A stretch of 64,000 bases of DNA, taken from Streptomyces rubradiris. GTDB lineage: Bacteria > Actinomycetota > Actinomycetes > Streptomycetales > Streptomycetaceae. A program made the translations under genes and the position numbers. The stretch lies in assembly GCF_016860525.1 (NCBI RefSeq), contig NZ_BNEA01000015.1, positions 2,418,001-2,482,000 of the forward strand, given 5' to 3'. A model generated the notes under the pieces. It ran no database searches. It was given only the letters and a program-made list of their open reading frames with translations, and was not told where the DNA came from. The first letter of the stretch is position 1; each line of letters opens with the position of its first letter. Positions 23,120-31,675 of the stretch are shown here, piece after piece.

Positions 23120-23136
23120 ACTAACCAGGAGTTAGT
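23120..23136 (+). promoter_or_regulatory. Inverted repeat upstream of the HxlR gene
   Basis: ACTAAC (23120-23125), five bases, GTTAGT (23131-23136): perfect six-base arms, 43 bases before the regulator's start. HxlR proteins bind as dimers near their own promoters, so autoregulation is likely. Confidence 0.55.
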
Positions 23137-23178
23137 GCAACCTAGTGGTAAGCGCTGTGCGCGCGTACCCTTGGGGGT

Positions 23179-23574
23179 ATGACGGCCACCACCCAGGACC
23201 ACGACGACCTCGCGTACAACGTCTTCGCCAAGGCATGCCCGTCGCGCGGCACGCTGGAGCACGTCACGGGCCGCTGGGGCGGGCTGACGCTCGGCGCGCT
23301 GTACGAGGGGTCGCTGCGCTTCAACGAGCTGCGCCGGCGTGTCGACGGGGTGAGCGAGAAGATGCTCTCCCAGACCCTGCACGCGCTGGAGCGGGACGGC
23401 CTGGTGCACCGCGAGGCGCAGCCGACGAACCCGCCGCGCGTGGACTACGAACTGACGCCGCTGGGCCGCCGGGTGGCCGAGCGGCTGCTGGAGCTCATCC
23501 ACTGTGTGGAGGACGCGATGGACGACGTCCTCGCGGCCCGCGCGCGCTACGACGAGACGCGCGGCGCCCTCTGA
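23179..23574 (+). CDS. HxlR-family transcriptional regulator
   Basis: 131-residue winged-helix DNA-binding protein. Family features are a cysteine near the N-terminus ([10 protein letters not shown]), [42 protein letters not shown] covering the recognition helix, and the wing ending YELTPLGRR. Such regulators usually respond to electrophiles or redox stress through that cysteine. No divergent target gene is adjacent, so the regulon is unknown beyond probable self-control. Its last 28 bases overlap the 3' end of mutM on the other strand. Confidence 0.9.
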   Translation: MTATTQDHDDLAYNVFAKACPSRGTLEHVTGRWGGLTLGALYEGSLRFNELRRRVDGVSEKMLSQTLHALERDGLVHREAQPTNPPRVDYELTPLGRRVAERLLELIHCVEDAMDDVLAARARYDETRGAL

Positions 23575-24407
23575 CACTTGGGGCAGAAGTAGCTGGACCG
23601 GTTCATCCAGGGGCGGCGCCGCATGGGGGTGCCGCACCGCTTGCACGGCAGCCCCTCACGGCCGTACGCGTCCAGGGACCGGTCGAAGTAGCCGGACTCG
23701 CCGTTGACGTTGACGTACAGGCTGTCGAAGCTGGTGCCGCCGACGGCGAGGGCCGCGTTCATCACGTCGCGGACGTGGCCGAGGAGTTCCGCCGTGACGG
23801 GGCGGGTGAAGTTCGCCGTCGGGCGTTCGTAGTGGACGCGGGCGCGCCACAGGGCCTCGTCCGCGTAGATGTTGCCGACGCCGCTGATCAGCGACTGGTC
23901 CAGCAGGGCCCGCTTGATGGTGGTCCGCTTGCGGCGCAGCGCCTGGTGGAAGGCATCGTCGTCGAAGAGCGGGTCCAGCGGGTCGCGGGCGATGTGCGCG
24001 ATGACGTCGGGCAGGCCGTCGGCGGTGTTGTCGTGCAGCGACAGCCCGCCGAAGGTGCGCTGGTCCACGAAACGGAGTTCGGTGCCGAGCCGGTCGGCGA
24101 ACCGGACCCGGATGCGCAGGTGCTTCTCGTCCGGCGCGTCATGGGGCTGCACCAGCAGCTGCCCGCTCATCCCGAGGTGAGCCAGGACGGACTGGTCGGT
24201 CTCCTCCAGCGGCAGCCACAGGTACTTGCCGCGCCGCCGGGGCGTGCCGATGTGGTGGCCCTTGAGCCGGTGCGCGAAGTCGTCGGGGCCGGCGAGGTGC
24301 CGGCGGACGGCGCGCGGGTGCAGCACCTCGGTCTCGGCGACGGTGCGGTGGGCGACCCAGCGCTCCAGACCGCGCCGGACGACCTCGACCTCGGGCAACT
24401 CGGGCAC
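23547..24407 (-). CDS. mutM: Formamidopyrimidine-DNA glycosylase
   Basis: Bifunctional glycosylase/AP lyase (Fpg) that removes 8-oxoguanine and formamidopyrimidines. The N-terminal [14 protein letters not shown] provides the catalytic Pro1 (after Met removal) and Glu2, and the helix-two-turn-helix contains [20 protein letters not shown]. The C-terminal zinc finger has cysteine pairs CKRC and CPKC. Length 286 residues, normal. In many actinobacteria mutM follows rnc directly; here two accessory genes intervene. Confidence 0.96.
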   Translation of the reverse strand: MPELPEVEVVRRGLERWVAHRTVAETEVLHPRAVRRHLAGPDDFAHRLKGHHIGTPRRRGKYLWLPLEETDQSVLAHLGMSGQLLVQPHDAPDEKHLRIRVRFADRLGTELRFVDQRTFGGLSLHDNTADGLPDVIAHIARDPLDPLFDDDAFHQALRRKRTTIKRALLDQSLISGVGNIYADEALWRARVHYERPTANFTRPVTAELLGHVRDVMNAALAVGGTSFDSLYVNVNGESGYFDRSLDAYGREGLPCKRCGTPMRRRPWMNRSSYFCPKCQRAPRVSS

Positions 24408-24462
24408 GGCACTCCTTTGGGCGACTGCGCAACAGCTGGAGGAAGGGTATCCCGGGGGCCGC

Positions 24463-26952
24463 TCAGCCGGCCGGGCCGGTGGGCGGTATCCGCCCGTCGG
24501 CGGTGAGCCCCCGGCTCAGCAAGGCGTCGGCCTCGTCGGCACGGCCCTGGCCGCGCAGGACATCGACGAGGTCCCACACCGCGTGCGGGTCTCCTTGGTC
24601 GACCAGCGCGCGCAGTTCCTCGACCCTTCCCAGCTTCTTGAGCAGCTCGCGCAGACCGAAGGGCGGTGAGTCCCCGGAGGAACGGAGCAACTGGATGGCC
24701 CGGTCGGCCTCGCCGCGCGCCACCAGGGCGTCGACCAGCTGGTTCGTGAGCCGGAACGCCGCTGAGGCCGTGCCCTTCAGGGCGTGCAGCCGTACGGCCT
24801 CGTCCAGATCCCCCTCCTCGATCGCCAGCCTGGCCAGCTCCCCGGCCGCATAAACGTCGCCGGCCGCCACCCGCTTCCGCAGGTCGTCCACCCGGCCGCC
24901 GAGGCGCAGCAACTCGGCCAGCTCCCCGGCCACATAGCCGCCGGCGTCGGCGATCGGTGTGAGGACCTCCACCGCCCGGTCGAGGTCCCCTCGGTCCCGC
25001 AGCAGCTTGGCCGCCTCACTCGCCGCGTCGGCGTGTCCCTGCGCCGCGCGCTCCAGGAGCGTGTCCAGGTCGCCGTGACGCGCGAGCGTGTGCGCCAGCA
25101 TGTAGTCGACATCGCCGTCACCCTCGTCGGCGAACTCCCACAGCACCTCCAGCGCCTCTTCCGTACGGCCCTTCTCCCGGAGAAGTTCCGCCAGGCAGCG
25201 GGCCGCGGCGAAGTACCCCTCCTCCGTGAGCTCGTACAGCCGCTCGGTGTCGCCTTCTTCCTGGAGCAGCTCCGTGAGGAGAGGGAGCGCGTCCTCGTGC
25301 TCCCGTTCATGGAGCATCTCCAGGATGGGAATGGCCCGTTCGTTCTCGTCCTCCTCGTGGAAGAGCTCGGCGAGCCGGTACCAGGCCCACAGGTCGTCCG
25401 GGTCGAGCTCCTCCAGGAGCAGCGAGATCCCCAGCCGGGGATGCCCGTACTCGATGAGATGGCTCACGGCGTACTCGTTACCGGCCTCGGCGAGGTCCAG
25501 CAGTTCTTCGAAGTCCCAGCCCGCGAGGAGCATCCGGTACAGGGCGGCGTCCGGGTGCGCGGAGGCCGACAAGCGGTCCGCCATCTCTTCGGCTCCCGCC
25601 GTGTCGCCCGTCCTGCGGTACAGCTCGCCCAGTTCCTGCATCGCCGACACCGAGCCCGCCTCGACCGCTTTGCGCAGCAGCGGTACGGCGGCGCCGACAC
25701 GCTGTCGGGCGGCGGCGGCCGACCCCGTCCGAACGAGGTCGGCGGTGTCCGTGAGGTGATCGGCGCACGCCTCCCAGAAGGTCTCCGGCGGGGGTACGGC
25801 GCGCTGGGCGCGGCCGGTGTGCTGCAGAAGGTAATCGGCCACCCGGTAACCGTCGGGGCGGCCCATCGCCCGGCCGGCGCTGACCGGCACCAGGACCGAG
25901 GTGGCGCCGAGCAGCGGCCGGGTCGCGTAGTGCAGCGCCTGCTCGAACCAGTCGTCCGGGGCGCCGGCCCGTTCCGCCGGACGGCAGTAACCGGGCACCG
26001 CGGACCGCAGCAGGCTCTCCGGGACCGGGGACTGCACTCCGAGCAGGGTGGCGTCGACAGCCGCGGTCATGAGGGCACGGGCGTAGGGACCTGCGTTCTC
26101 CCACCGGTGGACGAGTTGTGGGGCCCCGGCGAGGACCTGGGTGAGCCCGAAGTCCTCGGCTTGCAGGGCGCAGCGCAACCGCTCGTCGGCAGTGGCGAGG
26201 GTGGCCGCCCGTTCCCGCTCGGACGCACCGAAGGATGCCGCCACGTGCACGATCTCCGCGAGCTTGAGAAGTTCGCGCTCGCCACGATAGCGGTCCTCGT
26301 CCTGGCCGCTGGCGGGAAGTGCGGTCCAGGCGTCGTAATAGTGCGGCCAGAGCGTGCCCACGACCACCACTTGGTGGGGCGGGGCCAGCAGGGTACGTAC
26401 GGTCGCCGCGGTAAGCAGGTGCGCACCGGACACATGGTTCTGGAGTTCGTCCAGCCAGACGACCAGCCTCCGGGGTGACAGGCCGGCGAGATGCTCGATC
26501 TGTGCGGCATCGGAGGGATGGACCAGCCACCAGTCGGGCAGCAGCGCGTTGATCGCCTCGTACAGCGAGCGGGTCTTGCCGACCGAGGAATCACCCACCA
26601 GGAGCACGAACCCGCCGCGCCGGGATGCCTCCTCGATTCGCGGGCGCAGCCCGTCACCGTCGCGGATATCCATATCGCGGGGCACATACGGGGGGAGCGC
26701 CGACGGTTCGGTGCCTGTTCCCCGGATGGGCCGGTGCACGCCGAGGTGCAGTGGGTCGGCGTCCCGTACCCGTACCAGCCCGAGGCCCGCCGGTGCCACG
26801 GAGTCCGCGGCGGTCCAGAACCCCTCCGGCACGCCGCTCGGGCGACTCGCACCGGCGAACACGTTGACAGTGCCGTGAACCGCTCCGATCTGGAAGCTGT
26901 CCCCGGCGACGACCGAGTTCTCCACCCGGTTCCCGTCCGTTTCCCGCCCCAT
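24463..26952 (-). CDS. NLR-like P-loop protein with RHIM-like N-terminal motif and helical repeats
   Basis: 829 residues. The N-terminus carries a short Gly/Val-rich motif, [13 protein letters not shown] (17-29), nearly repeated at the C-terminus of the upstream protein. A P-loop domain follows, with Walker A GDSSVGKT (120-127) and Walker B VVWLDE (164-169). From about residue 420 to the end it is acidic TPR/Sel1-like helical repeats (for example [15 protein letters not shown]). This order, amyloid-type motif, NTPase, sensor repeats, is that of STAND/NLR receptors. The start is 13 bases after the stop of the upstream gene, so the two are co-transcribed. I infer that ligand binding to the repeats triggers motif assembly and activates the partner. 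Codon use resembles the neighbours. Confidence 0.8.
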   Translation of the reverse strand: MGRETDGNRVENSVVAGDSFQIGAVHGTVNVFAGASRPSGVPEGFWTAADSVAPAGLGLVRVRDADPLHLGVHRPIRGTGTEPSALPPYVPRDMDIRDGDGLRPRIEEASRRGGFVLLVGDSSVGKTRSLYEAINALLPDWWLVHPSDAAQIEHLAGLSPRRLVVWLDELQNHVSGAHLLTAATVRTLLAPPHQVVVVGTLWPHYYDAWTALPASGQDEDRYRGERELLKLAEIVHVAASFGASERERAATLATADERLRCALQAEDFGLTQVLAGAPQLVHRWENAGPYARALMTAAVDATLLGVQSPVPESLLRSAVPGYCRPAERAGAPDDWFEQALHYATRPLLGATSVLVPVSAGRAMGRPDGYRVADYLLQHTGRAQRAVPPPETFWEACADHLTDTADLVRTGSAAAARQRVGAAVPLLRKAVEAGSVSAMQELGELYRRTGDTAGAEEMADRLSASAHPDAALYRMLLAGWDFEELLDLAEAGNEYAVSHLIEYGHPRLGISLLLEELDPDDLWAWYRLAELFHEEDENERAIPILEMLHEREHEDALPLLTELLQEEGDTERLYELTEEGYFAAARCLAELLREKGRTEEALEVLWEFADEGDGDVDYMLAHTLARHGDLDTLLERAAQGHADAASEAAKLLRDRGDLDRAVEVLTPIADAGGYVAGELAELLRLGGRVDDLRKRVAAGDVYAAGELARLAIEEGDLDEAVRLHALKGTASAAFRLTNQLVDALVARGEADRAIQLLRSSGDSPPFGLRELLKKLGRVEELRALVDQGDPHAVWDLVDVLRGQGRADEADALLSRGLTADGRIPPTGPAG

Positions 26953-26965
26953 GTGTACCGCCCCG

Positions 26966-27424
26966 TCAGGCGCGCGGGGAGGAGCCGATGTGCACGTCTC
27001 CGCGGACGACCCCGATCTGCACGCTGTCCCCGCCGATCACACTGCCGACGACTGTCTGGGAGCCTTCGCCTGCATGTACGTCGGAGGGTGTCCGCAGGAG
27101 CAGGGCACGGACGTCGGCGGCCAGTTCCTCGTCGGCGAGGAGGGCCTTGCGGACGGCTTTGCGCAGTGCCGCCGCGCTGTCCGCGTCGTCCGGTTCCGCG
27201 ACGACGTCGGCGAGCGCTTCGGGCAACGCCTCGTCCGCTGCGCGGACCCCGAAGATCCGTTGGGCGAGCCGCCGTCCCATGGCGACCGTGGCATCGGCGG
27301 CCTGCTCCTGGGTGCGATCCAGCACGGCGAGGCCGTAAGCGCCCGCGGCGGCGGTGATGTACGGGGCGATCTCGCCCGCCACCTGCGCGATGTCCCCCAC
27401 CATGTACGCGCCGTCGCCGACCAT
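26966..27424 (-). CDS. Small helical effector-like protein with C-terminal RHIM-like motif
   Basis: 152 residues. The N-terminal 35 are Gly/Ala-rich and hydrophobic (GEIAPYITAAAGAYGLAVL), suited to a membrane-inserting helix. Residues 36-112 form further helices. The C-terminus holds GGDSVQIGVVRGDVHIG (131-147), matching the N-terminal motif of the next protein at 12 of 25 aligned positions. RHIM-type amyloid motifs share the V-Q-I-G core. This is the layout of the Bell-type effectors that pair with bacterial NLR-like proteins; membership in Bell is an inference I could not test. The ATG has GGGGAGGACC upstream. Confidence 0.7.
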   Translation of the reverse strand: MVGDGAYMVGDIAQVAGEIAPYITAAAGAYGLAVLDRTQEQAADATVAMGRRLAQRIFGVRAADEALPEALADVVAEPDDADSAAALRKAVRKALLADEELAADVRALLLRTPSDVHAGEGSQTVVGSVIGGDSVQIGVVRGDVHIGSSPRA

Positions 27425-27511
27425 GTGCGTGGTCCTCCCCGTTCCTCCGTGGATGGACCGAGCGCCCGCCTCCGCAGGGCGGGACGGGCGCTCGGGTTGT
27501 GCTGCTTCCGG

Positions 27512-28411
27512 TCAGGCGGTGGCGGAGGACGGGTCGGTGTCCTTGATGGACTCCTCGGCCGCCTTCACGGCCGCGTCGGCCGTCTCGCGGACCGGTTCCC
27601 CGGTCGGCTCGCCGGCTTCGTCGGCCGTCTCGCGGACGGGCTCCTCGGCCGCTTCCTCGGCCGCCTTGGCGCGTTCGTCCGCGGCGGCCCGGATGGACCG
27701 CCAGGCGGACTCGGCGGCCTGCTGCTCCGCCTCCTTCTTGCTGCGGCCGGTGCCGGTGCCGTACGAGACGCCCCCGACGCGGGCGGCAGCAGTGAAGGTC
27801 TTCTCGTGGTCGGGGCCGGTCTCCGTGACCAGGTACTCGGGCACGCCGAGCCCCTCGATCGCGGTCAGCTCCTGGAGGGAGGTCTTCCAGTCCAGGCCGG
27901 CTCCGAGGTTGGAGGACTTCTCGATCAGCGGGTCGAACAGGCGGTGCACCAGTTCGGAGGCCGCGTCGAGGCCCTGGTCGAGATAGACCGCGCCGATCAC
28001 CGCTTCAAGGGTGTCGGCGAGGATGGACGCCTTGTCCCGGCCGCCCGTGCCCTCTTCACCCCGGCCGAGCCGGATGAAGGCGCCCAGGTCCAGGCCGCGG
28101 CCGACCTCCGCCAGCGCACGCGAGTTGACCACCGCGGCCCGCAACTTGGCCAGCTGGCCTTCGGGCAGGTCGGGGTGGGTGCGGTACAGCGTGTCCGTGA
28201 CGACGAGGCCGAGCACGGAGTCCCCGAGGAACTCCAGCCGCTCGTTCGTCGGCAGACCGCCGTTCTCGTACGCGTAGGAACGGTGGGTCAGCGCACGCAC
28301 CAGAAGGGCGGACTCGACCTGGTAGCCGAGCCGCCCTTCCAGAAGCGTGTGGGACGAGGCCTGCGGACTACCCCCGCGCTGGCGGGGACTAGCTGCTTTC
28401 GCGTCAGTCAT
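27512..28411 (-). CDS. rnc: Ribonuclease III
   Basis: Double-strand-specific endoribonuclease that processes rRNA and, in S. coelicolor (absB), globally affects antibiotic production. The catalytic signature [15 protein letters not shown] is present, with a C-terminal dsRNA-binding domain containing [20 protein letters not shown]. It has an extra Ala/Glu-rich tail with repeated [25 protein letters not shown] units, giving 299 residues against about 275 in S. coelicolor. I start at MTDAKAASP, since the upstream in-frame extension overlaps rpmF. It forms a cluster with rpmF and the yceD-like gene. Confidence 0.95.
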   Translation of the reverse strand: MTDAKAASPRQRGGSPQASSHTLLEGRLGYQVESALLVRALTHRSYAYENGGLPTNERLEFLGDSVLGLVVTDTLYRTHPDLPEGQLAKLRAAVVNSRALAEVGRGLDLGAFIRLGRGEEGTGGRDKASILADTLEAVIGAVYLDQGLDAASELVHRLFDPLIEKSSNLGAGLDWKTSLQELTAIEGLGVPEYLVTETGPDHEKTFTAAARVGGVSYGTGTGRSKKEAEQQAAESAWRSIRAAADERAKAAEEAAEEPVRETADEAGEPTGEPVRETADAAVKAAEESIKDTDPSSATA

Positions 28412-28430
28412 CGGGCCTCTCACCAGCCGC

Positions 28431-28604
28431 TCAGACTTCGAGGACCTGGCGCTTGTTGTAGGTGCCGCAAGACGGGCACGCGATGTGCTGCTGCTTGGGC
28501 TCGTGGCAGCGCTCGCACGCAACCAGGGTGGGGACCGCAGCCTTCCACTGCGACCGGCGGTGGCGCGTGTTGCTGCGCGACATCTTCCGCTTCGGAACAG
28601 CCAC
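28431..28604 (-). CDS. rpmF: 50S ribosomal protein L32
   Basis: 57 residues, [18 protein letters not shown] start, with a zinc ribbon formed by Cys30-x2-Cys33 and Cys43-x2-Cys46. All four cysteines are present, so this is the zinc-binding (C+) form. GTG start with GGAGAA upstream, only two bases after the yceD-like stop, so translation is coupled. The yceD-rpmF pairing is conserved widely in bacteria. Confidence 0.97.
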   Translation of the reverse strand: MAVPKRKMSRSNTRHRRSQWKAAVPTLVACERCHEPKQQHIACPSCGTYNKRQVLEV

Positions 28605-28606
28605 GG

Positions 28607-29251
28607 CTACTTCTCCTGCTTCTCGTCGACGCCCGCTTCGGCGCCGCTCATCTCGTCCTTCTCGCCGTCCGTCATGGTGTCGGCGAGTCCCTGCAAAGCC
28701 GCCCAACGGATGTCGACGGCGTCATGGTGGTGGTCCGGGTCGTCCGCGAGCCGCGCTCCACACTCGGAGCACAGGCCCGGGCAGTCGTCCTGGCACACCG
28801 GCTGCATCGGCAGTGCGAGCACCACCGCATCGCGCAGCAGAGGTTCGAGGTCGATCAGACCGTCCTCGATGAAGAGCCTGTCCTCGTCGTCCTCGGCGTC
28901 GTCGCCCGGTTCCGCGATCACACGGCCCCGGTCGTCGGCGTCAGGGTACGAGAACATCTCCTGGAAGTCCGCTTCGAGCTCCAGCCCGACCGGCTCCAGA
29001 CACCTTACGCACTCCCCCTCGGCCGTTGCACGGGCGGTGCCTGTGACAAGCACCCCTTCCATGACCGACTCCAGGCGGAGGTCGAGTTCCACCGGGCTGC
29101 CTTCCGGCACTCCGATGACTCCCTGGATGCCGAGATCCCGGGGAGCGTCGATCTCGCGGGTCAGGCGCTGCAGCGCGCCAGGACGCCGGCCCAGCTCGTG
29201 CGTGTCGATCACGAGGGGGTTGCGGTGGTCGAGGCGGGCGTTGGGAGCCAT
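28607..29251 (-). CDS. YceD/DUF177 family protein
   Basis: 214-residue protein of the DUF177 (YceD) family that nearly always precedes rpmF and is implicated in 23S rRNA accumulation. It has the family Cys pair context [10 protein letters not shown] and a second cysteine cluster [15 protein letters not shown] that may bind zinc. The C-terminus (DGEKDEMSG...) is charged. Start at [12 protein letters not shown]; an upstream extension in the same frame runs into the intergenic region and is not used. Confidence 0.88.
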   Translation of the reverse strand: MAPNARLDHRNPLVIDTHELGRRPGALQRLTREIDAPRDLGIQGVIGVPEGSPVELDLRLESVMEGVLVTGTARATAEGECVRCLEPVGLELEADFQEMFSYPDADDRGRVIAEPGDDAEDDEDRLFIEDGLIDLEPLLRDAVVLALPMQPVCQDDCPGLCSECGARLADDPDHHHDAVDIRWAALQGLADTMTDGEKDEMSGAEAGVDEKQEK

Positions 29252-29382
29252 TCCTGCTTTCGATCTGCGAACTCGGAGGGACGCGGCCCGGCGGTGTCCC
29301 CGGGCAGCGTTGATCGCGGGCATGCGCGACCGAACAGCCAGGATACTGGACCTTTCGCTCAGCGCCCAATCCGGTCCCCCGG

Positions 29383-30483
29383 CTACAGACCCCGGCCCTG
29401 CTCGTACGCCCGCAGCTGCTCCGCGCTGATCATGCTGGTGTCGAAGAGGCTGGTCTCGTCCAGGGCGTAACCCTGCTGGGGCTGGGCCTGCTGGGGCTGG
29501 GTCTGCGGCTGGTGCGCGGGCTGGTGGGACTGCTGGGGCTGGTGGGTGCCGTAGCCCTGGTAGCCGTAGGGATCGGTCTGCCCGTAGCCGTACGGGTCCT
29601 GGGCCGGCGGGTACTCCGGCTGCTGCGGGAAGCCCGCGTACGGGTCCGGCTGCTCGACGGGGGCGCCGTCCGCCGGGCCGTAGCCGGCGGCGGGGGCGTA
29701 GGCGGGCCGGGGATCGTAGGCGGGGCGGGCCGGCGCGGGCTGCCTGCGGTCCGCGCGGTCGTCGTCCGCGAGGGCCGCGAGGTCGGCGAGGTAGTCGGCG
29801 TCGCTGGAGTGCTGGAAGGTCGTGGTGTCGTCGGCGAGCGCGCCGAGGTCGTCGGTGGCGATGCGGCCGTGCAGCTTCTGCCGGCCCCGGCCGACGGCCT
29901 CCAGGGTCTTGGCGAGGACCGCCTCGAAGGCGCCGAGCTTGGCGTCCACGTAGGCGTCGGCGTCGCGGCGCAGGGTCTCCGGGTCGTGGCTGCGCTCGGG
30001 GGCGTCCTCGTCGGCGTAGCCCTGCTCGTCCAGGCCGGGACCGGTGCCGAGGAGCTTCTCGCGGCCCCGGCCGACCGAGCCGAGGGTCTTGGTGAGGACG
30101 ACCTCGAAGTTGGCGAGCTTGGAGTCCACGTAGTCGTCGGCCTCGGCGCGGATCTCCTCGGCCTCCTTGCGGGCCTCGGCCAGGATCCGGTCGGCCTCGG
30201 CCTGGGCGCGGCGGGCGATCTCGGTCCCGGAGACGAGCGAGCCGCGCTCGGCGTGCGCGCTCTCGATGATCCGCTCGGCCTCCTGCCGGGCCTGCTCGAC
30301 CATCTGCTCCCGGTCGCCGATCAGTTCCCGCGCCTGGGCGAGGGAGCCGGGCAGCGCCTGACGCACCTCTTCGAGCAGCGCGAGCAGCTCGGCGCGGTTG
30401 ACCACGCAGGACGCCGACATGGGCATGGACCGGGCGCCGGAGACCGTGGAGACGATCTCGTCGAGCTTCTTCTGCACGTCCAC
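29383..30483 (-). CDS. Coiled-coil protein, DivIVA-like or ATP-synthase-b-like
   Basis: 366 residues. The N-terminus is MDVQKKLDEIVSTVSGARSM, followed by a coiled coil rich in Ala/Glu/Arg (about 30-115, QARQEAERIIESAHAERG). Then come two similar modules, AEADDYVDSKLANFEVVLTK and ADAYVDAKLGAFEAVLAK, about 70 residues apart, each ending in VGRGR(E/Q)KL. The C-terminal third is Gln/Pro/Tyr-rich and disordered. Annotators usually call it cell-division-initiation-like. I see no enzyme motif. It sits upstream of the yceD-like gene in the rnc cluster. Confidence 0.8.
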   Translation of the reverse strand: MDVQKKLDEIVSTVSGARSMPMSASCVVNRAELLALLEEVRQALPGSLAQARELIGDREQMVEQARQEAERIIESAHAERGSLVSGTEIARRAQAEADRILAEARKEAEEIRAEADDYVDSKLANFEVVLTKTLGSVGRGREKLLGTGPGLDEQGYADEDAPERSHDPETLRRDADAYVDAKLGAFEAVLAKTLEAVGRGRQKLHGRIATDDLGALADDTTTFQHSSDADYLADLAALADDDRADRRQPAPARPAYDPRPAYAPAAGYGPADGAPVEQPDPYAGFPQQPEYPPAQDPYGYGQTDPYGYQGYGTHQPQQSHQPAHQPQTQPQQAQPQQGYALDETSLFDTSMISAEQLRAYEQGRGL

Positions 30484-30540
30484 CTGTGCTCGCCACTCTC
30501 TACAGCCGGTTCGGAGACGGACGGGACGACTGTAGCCCCA

Positions 30541-31020
30541 TCAGTCCCTGGCGAGGCGCTCGTTCAGCGCCTCCACCACCTGCGGGGGCACCAGGTGGGA
30601 GACGTCCCCGCCCCAGGCCGCGACCTCCTTGACGAGGGAGGAGGACAGGAAGCTGTAGGTGGGGTTGGTGGGCACGAACAGCGTCTCGACGCCGGTGAGG
30701 CCGTTGTTCATCTGGGCCATCTGGAGTTCGTAGTCGAAGTCGCTGACGGCGCGCAGCCCCTTGACGATGGCGGGGATGTCGCGCTGCTTGCAGAAGTCCA
30801 CGAGGAGGCCGTGGAAGGACTCGACGCGGACGTTGGCGTATTCGGAGGTGACCTCGCGGATCAGCTGGATCCGCTGGTCGATCTCGAACAGGCCCTTCTT
30901 GGACTTGTTGATCATCACCGCGACGTACACCTCGTCGTACAGACGGGAGGCTCGGGCGATGATGTCGAGATGTCCGTTGGTGATCGGGTCGAACGACCCG
31001 GGACAGACGGCGCGGCGCAC
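30541..31020 (-). CDS. coaD: Phosphopantetheine adenylyltransferase
   Basis: Fourth step of coenzyme A synthesis: adenylylates 4'-phosphopantetheine. The nucleotidyltransferase motif TNGH is in PGSFDPITNGHLDIIARAS, and the C-terminal signature is TYSFLSSSLVKEVAAWGGD. I use the GTG at 31020 (159 residues, MRRAVCPGS) because GAGGGA lies eight bases upstream and the length equals that of the family. An ATG at 31050, overlapping the rsmD stop, would add ten residues and is the alternative. Confidence 0.95.
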   Translation of the reverse strand: MRRAVCPGSFDPITNGHLDIIARASRLYDEVYVAVMINKSKKGLFEIDQRIQLIREVTSEYANVRVESFHGLLVDFCKQRDIPAIVKGLRAVSDFDYELQMAQMNNGLTGVETLFVPTNPTYSFLSSSLVKEVAAWGGDVSHLVPPQVVEALNERLARD

Positions 31021-31046
31021 TTGTGATCCCTCGCTCTCCGGTCCGG

Positions 31047-31634
31047 TCATCGTGCGTCTTCGCACGTAGAGGCGGCGCGACCGTACCAAAACGTTCCCTC
31101 GCCGTAGCGACGGGACCGGATCGCCTCGAAGCCGTCCGGCCAGTGGAATTCGCCGCCTCTGGTGCTGCGCTCCACGGTGACGAGCGCTTCCTCGGCGAGC
31201 CAGCCCTCCGAGTGGAGTGTGAGCAGAATCTCCCGAAGATCGTGATCCGTGACGGCGTACGGCGGGTCGAGGAAGACGAGGTCGTACGGCTCGGCGGGGG
31301 GTGCGGTGCGGATGACTTGTTCCGCTTTGCCCGCCCGCACCTCGGCGCCGGGCAGGCCCAGGTTCCGCACGTTCTCGCGGACGATCCGCGCCGCGCGGGC
31401 GTCGGCTTCGACCAGGAGGGTGTGGCCCGCGCCCCGCGAGAGGGCCTCCAGGCCCACGGCGCCCGAACCGGCGTAGAGGTCGAGGACGCGCTCGCCGTCC
31501 AGGGGGCCGCCGAGCAGGGACTGCCAGGTGGAGAAGAGACCTTCGCGGGCGCGGTCGGAGGTGGGGCGGGTGCCGGTGCCCGGGGGCACCGCGAGGCGAC
31601 GTCCGCCGGCTGCGCCGGCGATCACGCGGGTCAT
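31047..31634 (-). CDS. rsmD: 16S rRNA (guanine966-N2)-methyltransferase RsmD
   Basis: 195-residue SAM-dependent methyltransferase that modifies G966 of 16S rRNA. Motif I is LDLYAGSGAVGLEALSRGA, and the catalytic DPPY motif is in VFLDPPYAV. Its stop overlaps the upstream alternative start of coaD, and recG precedes it. The rsmD-coaD order is conserved in many bacteria. Confidence 0.94.
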   Translation of the reverse strand: MTRVIAGAAGGRRLAVPPGTGTRPTSDRAREGLFSTWQSLLGGPLDGERVLDLYAGSGAVGLEALSRGAGHTLLVEADARAARIVRENVRNLGLPGAEVRAGKAEQVIRTAPPAEPYDLVFLDPPYAVTDHDLREILLTLHSEGWLAEEALVTVERSTRGGEFHWPDGFEAIRSRRYGEGTFWYGRAASTCEDAR

Positions 31635-31675
31635 CTTCGGTCCTTGGTCGTGGGTCGGTTCAGGTCCAGTGTGGC

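Noticed and set aside
24463..26952. Possibility that the NTPase is an ordinary ATP-dependent transcription activator such as an SARP/LuxR-type
   Set aside because: No DNA-binding domain is present at either end, and the shared terminal motif points to a paired effector instead.
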